Shown: positions 38,499-41,720 of the stretch, one piece after another | Layout of the letters: each line of letters opens with the position of its first letter | How positions within the stretch are numbered: the stretch's first letter is position 1 | Origin: Pseudomonadota bacterium | Lineage (GTDB): Bacteria > Pseudomonadota > Gammaproteobacteria > Burkholderiales > JABEVD01 | Reading direction: 5' to 3' | DNA: 41,720 nt | NCBI GenBank assembly: GCA_021802655.1 | Contig: JAJZRP010000007.1 | Span: 21,464-63,183, forward strand | Translations under genes and position numbers: made by a program | The notes under the pieces: generated by a model | Told to the model about the DNA's origin: nothing | The model's input: only the letters and a program-made list of their open reading frames with translations | Database searches by the model: none

Positions 38499-39887
38499 TT
38501 ATTTTCCGACCTCGAAACTCGCCTCGCAGCGATTTCGCCCGTTGTTTTTCGCCCGGTACAGGGCCTCGTCAGCGAGCGAAATCAGGTGGTCGTAGTCCGG
38601 ATGCCCGTCGAATGCCGCCACTCCGATGCTGACCGTGACCGAAGCGGTTTTCTCCCCGTCGACTTTGAATGGAGTCGAGGCAAAGCGGTGGCGTATCGTT
38701 TCGGCCACGTTGAATGCTGCAGTAGCCCCCACCTCGACCAGAACGATGAGAATCTCCTCTCCGCCGTAGCGGAAAACGAAATCGCCGGAACGCACCAGGC
38801 CCAGTATCAGGTCGGCCGACTGCTGGAGCACCATGTCCCCTCCCTCGTGGCCGTGACTGTCGTTGATCTCCTTGAAGAAATCGATATCGACGAGCAGCAC
38901 TGCAAACGCCGTCTTGCGCTGGTTCGCAATGGCGATCTCCCGGCTCAGCACGGAAGGCAGGAAACGCCTGTTGAGAAGCCGAGTGAGAACGTCCCTGGCG
39001 TTTTCGATTTCGAGGTATCGGTCGAAAAGGGTGGTGAGCAGATATTTGATTTCCAGGAGCTTGCTTTCGATCTCGCTCACGATCGATGCGATTTCCGCCC
39101 CTTCGCTGCTTTCCAGGCGCGCCATCAGATCCTCGTCTATCCTGTTCATAGTCGACTGGATGCGATGGATTTCAGGCGCCCCCTCGAACACGACGTTGGC
39201 TTTGTGGTGCAGCCAGAGTCCAAAAGCTGATGTGCCTATCGGCAGCATGGCCGAGCGTTTCCCGCCGTAAAGCGCGAAAAGCATCTGGTGCCCCCATTCC
39301 AGGAGCGCGGCGCGCTGCCTTTCGCGCTCCACGGAAATGTTCTGGCTCAGGGAGAACAGGCGATAGGCTTCGTCGGTGCGCACACTGCGCGCCGTCCCCG
39401 TCACATAGGCCGAACTGATGATCTCCATTGCAAGATCGATCAGGTTCCCGGTGTATCCGATTCCCTTCGCGAGATCGTCCGGAGCAAATCCTGCCGCAAA
39501 CAGGCGCCCTGCAATTTCCCGCTTCAGAAGCCTCGCCCCGCGCATGACGACATGGATAGGCACATGGATGCGCGCATGGACAAAACCGATTTGCTTCTGC
39601 ATGCCAACCGCCTCCGAAAGGTCTGTTGCGCTGTCGATATGGAAAAGGGTGGACAGCCAGTTCTGGAGGGAGAAACGCAGGCGCTTGTTGATCAGATCAT
39701 GCCCCAGGAAGGGCGCAGCTTCGGGATTGCCGAGCATGGTCGTGTAGAAAAGCTCGGCGAACTGCTCCTTGTGGGAATCGACCAATTTCCCGATGGCAAG
39801 GCGCAAATCTTCGCTGATTTCGCCGCGAATTTCACTCCATTCCTCGACTGCAGCCTGAAAAGACTGTCCCGCTTCTTCGCTTACCAT
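38499..39887 (-). CDS. Globin-coupled diguanylate cyclase (DosC-like)
   Basis: 462 residues in the order of E. coli DosC. An N-terminal globin-sensor domain (about 25-165) has the proximal His104 in IGFVHARIHVPIHVV and Tyr48 in LFYTTML where DosC has its oxygen-contacting tyrosine. A helical linker (about 170-300) follows. The C-terminal GGDEF domain (about 305-455) has DVLTRLLNRRFLPSVL, VDIDFFKEINDSHGHEGGD, the active site RYGGEEI and an RxxD product-inhibition site (RSGD) five residues before it. It is predicted to bind haem and make c-di-GMP according to O2 or another gas ligand. It starts 10 bp after yicC and lies 29 bp before atpG. Confidence 0.88.
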   Translation of the reverse strand: MVSEEAGQSFQAAVEEWSEIRGEISEDLRLAIGKLVDSHKEQFAELFYTTMLGNPEAAPFLGHDLINKRLRFSLQNWLSTLFHIDSATDLSEAVGMQKQIGFVHARIHVPIHVVMRGARLLKREIAGRLFAAGFAPDDLAKGIGYTGNLIDLAMEIISSAYVTGTARSVRTDEAYRLFSLSQNISVERERQRAALLEWGHQMLFALYGGKRSAMLPIGTSAFGLWLHHKANVVFEGAPEIHRIQSTMNRIDEDLMARLESSEGAEIASIVSEIESKLLEIKYLLTTLFDRYLEIENARDVLTRLLNRRFLPSVLSREIAIANQRKTAFAVLLVDIDFFKEINDSHGHEGGDMVLQQSADLILGLVRSGDFVFRYGGEEILIVLVEVGATAAFNVAETIRHRFASTPFKVDGEKTASVTVSIGVAAFDGHPDYDHLISLADEALYRAKNNGRNRCEASFEVGK

Positions 39888-39897
39888 GACCTTTTCC

Positions 39898-40764
39898 TTA
39901 CTCGATATTCTGGATCTGCTCGCGCATCTGTTCGATCAGCACCTTGATTTCCATGGCAATCCTGGACACCTCGATGTCGACAGATTTCGACCCCAGGGTA
40001 TTCGCCTCGCGGTTGAGCTCCTGCATCAAAAAATCCAGCCGTTTTCCGACCACCCCGCCCTTTTCGAGAATCCGCTCCATCTCGTCGAGATGCGCAGCAA
40101 GGCGCGAAAGCTCCTCGTCGACGTCGATCTTGCCTGCGAAGAGCGTCAATTCCTGCCTGATGCGCTCATCGTCAAGATCGATCATTGCCGCTTTCAGGCG
40201 CGAAACCAGCTTCTCCTGAAAGGAGGCGATCAGTTCCGGTATCCTCGGGGAGGCCAGCGCGAGCTTCTTCCTGATTTCCGCCATGCGCAAGAGCAGAATA
40301 GCCTTCAGTTTTTCCCCTTCGCGCCTTCGCGTTGCGGAAAAATCGGCCATGGCGGCATCCAGCAATTCGCCCACTTCTGTTTGAGCGTTTTCCCGTGATA
40401 AGTTTTCCTTCCCGAAAATGCCTGGCCATTTCAGGATTTCCGCAACGGAAAGGCTGACAGCCTCGGGAATCTTTTCCCTGATCTCCCTGTTCAACCCGGC
40501 GAGCCTTGCAAGCACCGCTTCATCGATACTCCTGCGGGTCTCGCTTTCTTCCGAGGCATTGACGCTCAGCCTGCAATCGACCTTTCCCCTGCTCAATTCC
40601 GAGGCCAGCTTCTCGCGAATCACGGGCTCTAAAAACTTCAACTCGTCGGGGAGACGGAACTGGATGTCGAGATAGCGATGGTTGAGGGAACGTATTTCGA
40701 GAAGGATCGAACCGATCTCCGTTTCCCTGGAGACGGAAGCAAATCCGGTCATGCTGGCAATCAT
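39898..40764 (-). CDS. yicC: YicC/YloC family endoribonuclease
   Basis: 288 residues, the usual size. N-terminal MIASMTGFASVSRETEIGSI; conserved RSLNHRYLDIQFRLPDELKF; and the C-terminal DUF1732 part with KRLDFLMQELNREANTLGSK and IAMEIKVLIEQMREQIQNIE. YicC-type proteins have been shown to cleave RNA in E. coli. In many bacteria yicC directly precedes gmk; here four genes intervene. It appears to be the first gene of the long minus-strand run, with a TATACT -10-like box about 27 bp upstream of the start. Confidence 0.93.
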   Translation of the reverse strand: MIASMTGFASVSRETEIGSILLEIRSLNHRYLDIQFRLPDELKFLEPVIREKLASELSRGKVDCRLSVNASEESETRRSIDEAVLARLAGLNREIREKIPEAVSLSVAEILKWPGIFGKENLSRENAQTEVGELLDAAMADFSATRRREGEKLKAILLLRMAEIRKKLALASPRIPELIASFQEKLVSRLKAAMIDLDDERIRQELTLFAGKIDVDEELSRLAAHLDEMERILEKGGVVGKRLDFLMQELNREANTLGSKSVDIEVSRIAMEIKVLIEQMREQIQNIE

Positions 40765-40790
40765 GGGTAAAAAATCTTTCGTAAATTGCT

Positions 40791-40796
40791 AGTATA
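40791..40796 (-). promoter_or_regulatory. Possible -10 box upstream of yicC
   Basis: On the minus strand TATACT (complement of 40791-40796) would start transcription near 40784, about 20 nt before the yicC ATG. I see no good -35 match at 16-18 bp, so this is weak. If real, it could drive yicC through spoT. Confidence 0.3.
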
Positions 40797-40885
40797 AATG
40801 AAAACCGTGACAGGAGTATGGCTGTTCCCTGCGAAACCGCACTCACCGGGCTTCAAGAAATCGTGCCTGATCCGTCAAATTTTTA

Positions 40886-40891
40886 TATACT
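40886..40891 (+). promoter_or_regulatory. Possible -10 box upstream of the Rossmann protein gene
   Basis: TATACT (40886-40891) would start transcription near 40898, about 38 nt before ATG 40936. The -35 region (TGCCTG, 40864-40869) is a poor match. The 171-bp space 40765-40935 otherwise shows nothing I recognise. Confidence 0.3.
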
Positions 40892-40935
40892 GTTCGCGGC
40901 AAGTCGCCAATCATAATAATTAGCTTGGGGGGATC

Positions 40936-41310
40936 ATGCAAAAACAGAACATCGCCATCATCGGCCTGGGAAGAATAGGATCGGCCTTTCTGGGCGCCAT
41001 GCTGCAGAAGAAGCTGAGCATCAATCTGGCCTGCGTCGCAGAGCGCACGGATACACCGGCCAAATTGCAGGCCGCCTCGGCAGGAATCAGGATCGCCACG
41101 CTGGACGAAGTTGTCGCCATGGGCAATGCGATCGACATCATCTTCGACCTGACCGGCATTCCCGACGTGCGCAGGGAACTGCGCGAGAAGCTCCTCGCCT
41201 CGAACAACAGCCACACGATCATTGCATCGGAGACCGTCGCCCGCCTGATCTGGTCGCTGATCTCGGACGCCGATCTGCCGGAAATCGCTGGACGCAAGAC
41301 CGGCTATTGA
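40936..41310 (+). CDS. Short Rossmann-fold NAD(P)-binding protein
   Basis: 124 residues forming only a nucleotide-binding half: IAIIGLGRIGSAFLGAML at residues 6-23 has the GxGxxG turn, and the following strand ends in CVAER, the place of a cofactor-ribose acidic residue. TLDEVVAMGNAIDIIFDLTG and NNSHTIIASETVARLIWSLI resemble the N-terminal part of homoserine dehydrogenase or dihydrodipicolinate reductase folds, but no catalytic domain follows. A GGGGGGA ribosome site lies three bases before ATG 40936. It may be a redox or metabolite sensor, or a subunit; function unknown. Convergent with the metZ-like gene. Confidence 0.75.
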   Translation: MQKQNIAIIGLGRIGSAFLGAMLQKKLSINLACVAERTDTPAKLQAASAGIRIATLDEVVAMGNAIDIIFDLTGIPDVRRELREKLLASNNSHTIIASETVARLIWSLISDADLPEIAGRKTGY

Positions 41311-41317
41311 TGTGAGA

Positions 41318-41378
41318 GCCTGTTAACAGGCCCATACCAAACAGACTGGTTCGGGGGGTAACCGGGGCTCTTGCCCCG
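41318..41378. other. Palindrome and GC hairpin between convergent genes
   Basis: A perfect 14-bp palindrome GCCTGTTAACAGGC (41318-41331) is followed by a hairpin CCGGGGC-TCTT-GCCCCGG (41361-41378). They lie between the convergent Rossmann and metZ-like genes, where a two-way transcription stop is expected, but neither is followed by a T-run on either strand. Confidence 0.4.
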
Positions 41379-41384
41379 GGCGAG

Positions 41385-41720
41385 TCAGCCGAGGCCTGCT
41401 GAAAGATCCCTGATGATGTCTTCGACGGATTCCAGCCCCACTGCGAGACGCAGCAGCCCTTCGCCTATTCCGGCAGCTTCCCTCGCCTCCGGGGAAATCC
41501 GCCCGTGGGTGGTGGTCGCGGGATGGGTGATGGTGGTCTTGGTGTCGCCGAGGTTCGCGGTGATGGAGATCATCCGGGTCGAATCGACGATCTTCCATGC
41601 GGCATCCCTCCCCCCCTCGACCTCGAAGGAAACGATGGCGCCTCCCGTTTTCTGCTGCATCAAAGCGAGATTGTGCTGCGGATGGGAAGGAAGACCGGGA
41701 TAATAGACCCGCCTGATTTT
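41385..41720 (-). CDS. metZ: O-succinylhomoserine sulfhydrylase (MetZ-type), C-terminal part
   Basis: The frame is open to the window edge and gives the last 111 residues of a Cys/Met-metabolism PLP enzyme. Seen are VYYPGLPSHPQHNLALMQQ, GGAIVSFEVEGG and the C-terminal segment SITANLGDTKTTITHPATTT followed by a GLLRLAVGLESVEDIIRDL end. The spacing and sequence match MetZ (direct sulfhydrylation to homocysteine) better than MetB or MetC, but close paralogues share this region and the PLP lysine is outside the window. Confidence 0.82.
   Translation of the reverse strand, partial: KIRRVYYPGLPSHPQHNLALMQQKTGGAIVSFEVEGGRDAAWKIVDSTRMISITANLGDTKTTITHPATTTHGRISPEAREAAGIGEGLLRLAVGLESVEDIIRDLSAGLG

Noticed and set aside
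40819-40917. A 32-codon ORF (MAVPCETALTGLQEIV...) upstream of the Rossmann gene
   Set aside because: The AGGAG stands only one base before the ATG, too close for initiation, and the peptide has no recognisable feature.

Overview
The window looks like chromosomal DNA of a betaproteobacterium, most likely a member of Nitrosomonadales or a relative. This rests on gene content and order: ilvBHC-psd-pssA-leuA, an ECF sigma factor with DUF3619 and DUF3106 genes, lptFG divergent from pepA-holC-valS, and FmdB-DUF502-aspS. The protein sequences also read as betaproteobacterial. The genus cannot be fixed without a search. Nearly all of the window is housekeeping DNA, densely packed, with many 1-4 bp start/stop overlaps.

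Layout from left to right. 1-744: end of an unrecognised protein and a decapitated GGDEF domain. 758-2799 (+): a 14-helix DHA2 drug exporter and a MarR regulator, behind a promoter that carries two tandem TTGA-N4-TCAA operator-like sites. 2753-8933 (-): ilvB-ilvH-ilvC-psd-pssA-leuA, for branched-chain amino acids and phosphatidylethanolamine. 9073-10447 (+): ECF sigma factor, DUF3619 membrane protein, DUF3106 exported protein. 10404-12586 (-): lptF-lptG for LPS export. 12622-18848 (+): pepA-holC-valS and a TPR/glycosyltransferase-like protein; valS carries an in-frame 86-residue N-terminal extension. 18832-22701 (-): FmdB, DUF502, aspS, VOC protein, EamA transporter. 22756-24291 (-): murJ. 24393-24656 (+): rpsT. 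24841-29004 (+): argD-argF-argG-ppnP-yajQ, the late arginine steps with two short passengers. 29075-29195: a probable scrap of an IS200/IS605-type element. 29198-29896 (-): a class I glutamine amidotransferase. 29986-32241 (+): aroC and an MFS transporter.

The most unusual part is 32222-40764 (-). The familiar order yicC-gmk-rpoZ-spoT is interrupted between yicC and gmk by four same-strand genes: a globin-coupled diguanylate cyclase, a complete F1 ATP synthase gamma subunit (atpG), a complete epsilon subunit (atpC) and the potassium transporter kup. Only 15 bp separate atpG from atpC, so the beta subunit gene atpD that normally lies between them is absent, and atpA is not upstream. This reads as an orphan central-stalk (gamma-epsilon) cassette next to an oxygen-type sensor and a K+ importer. 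Whether it is a second copy, and whether the four genes work together, cannot be decided from this window.

The right edge (40936-41720) holds a short Rossmann-fold protein and, convergent to it, the C-terminal part of a MetZ-type sulfhydrylase. I saw no rRNA, tRNA, CRISPR array or intact mobile element.
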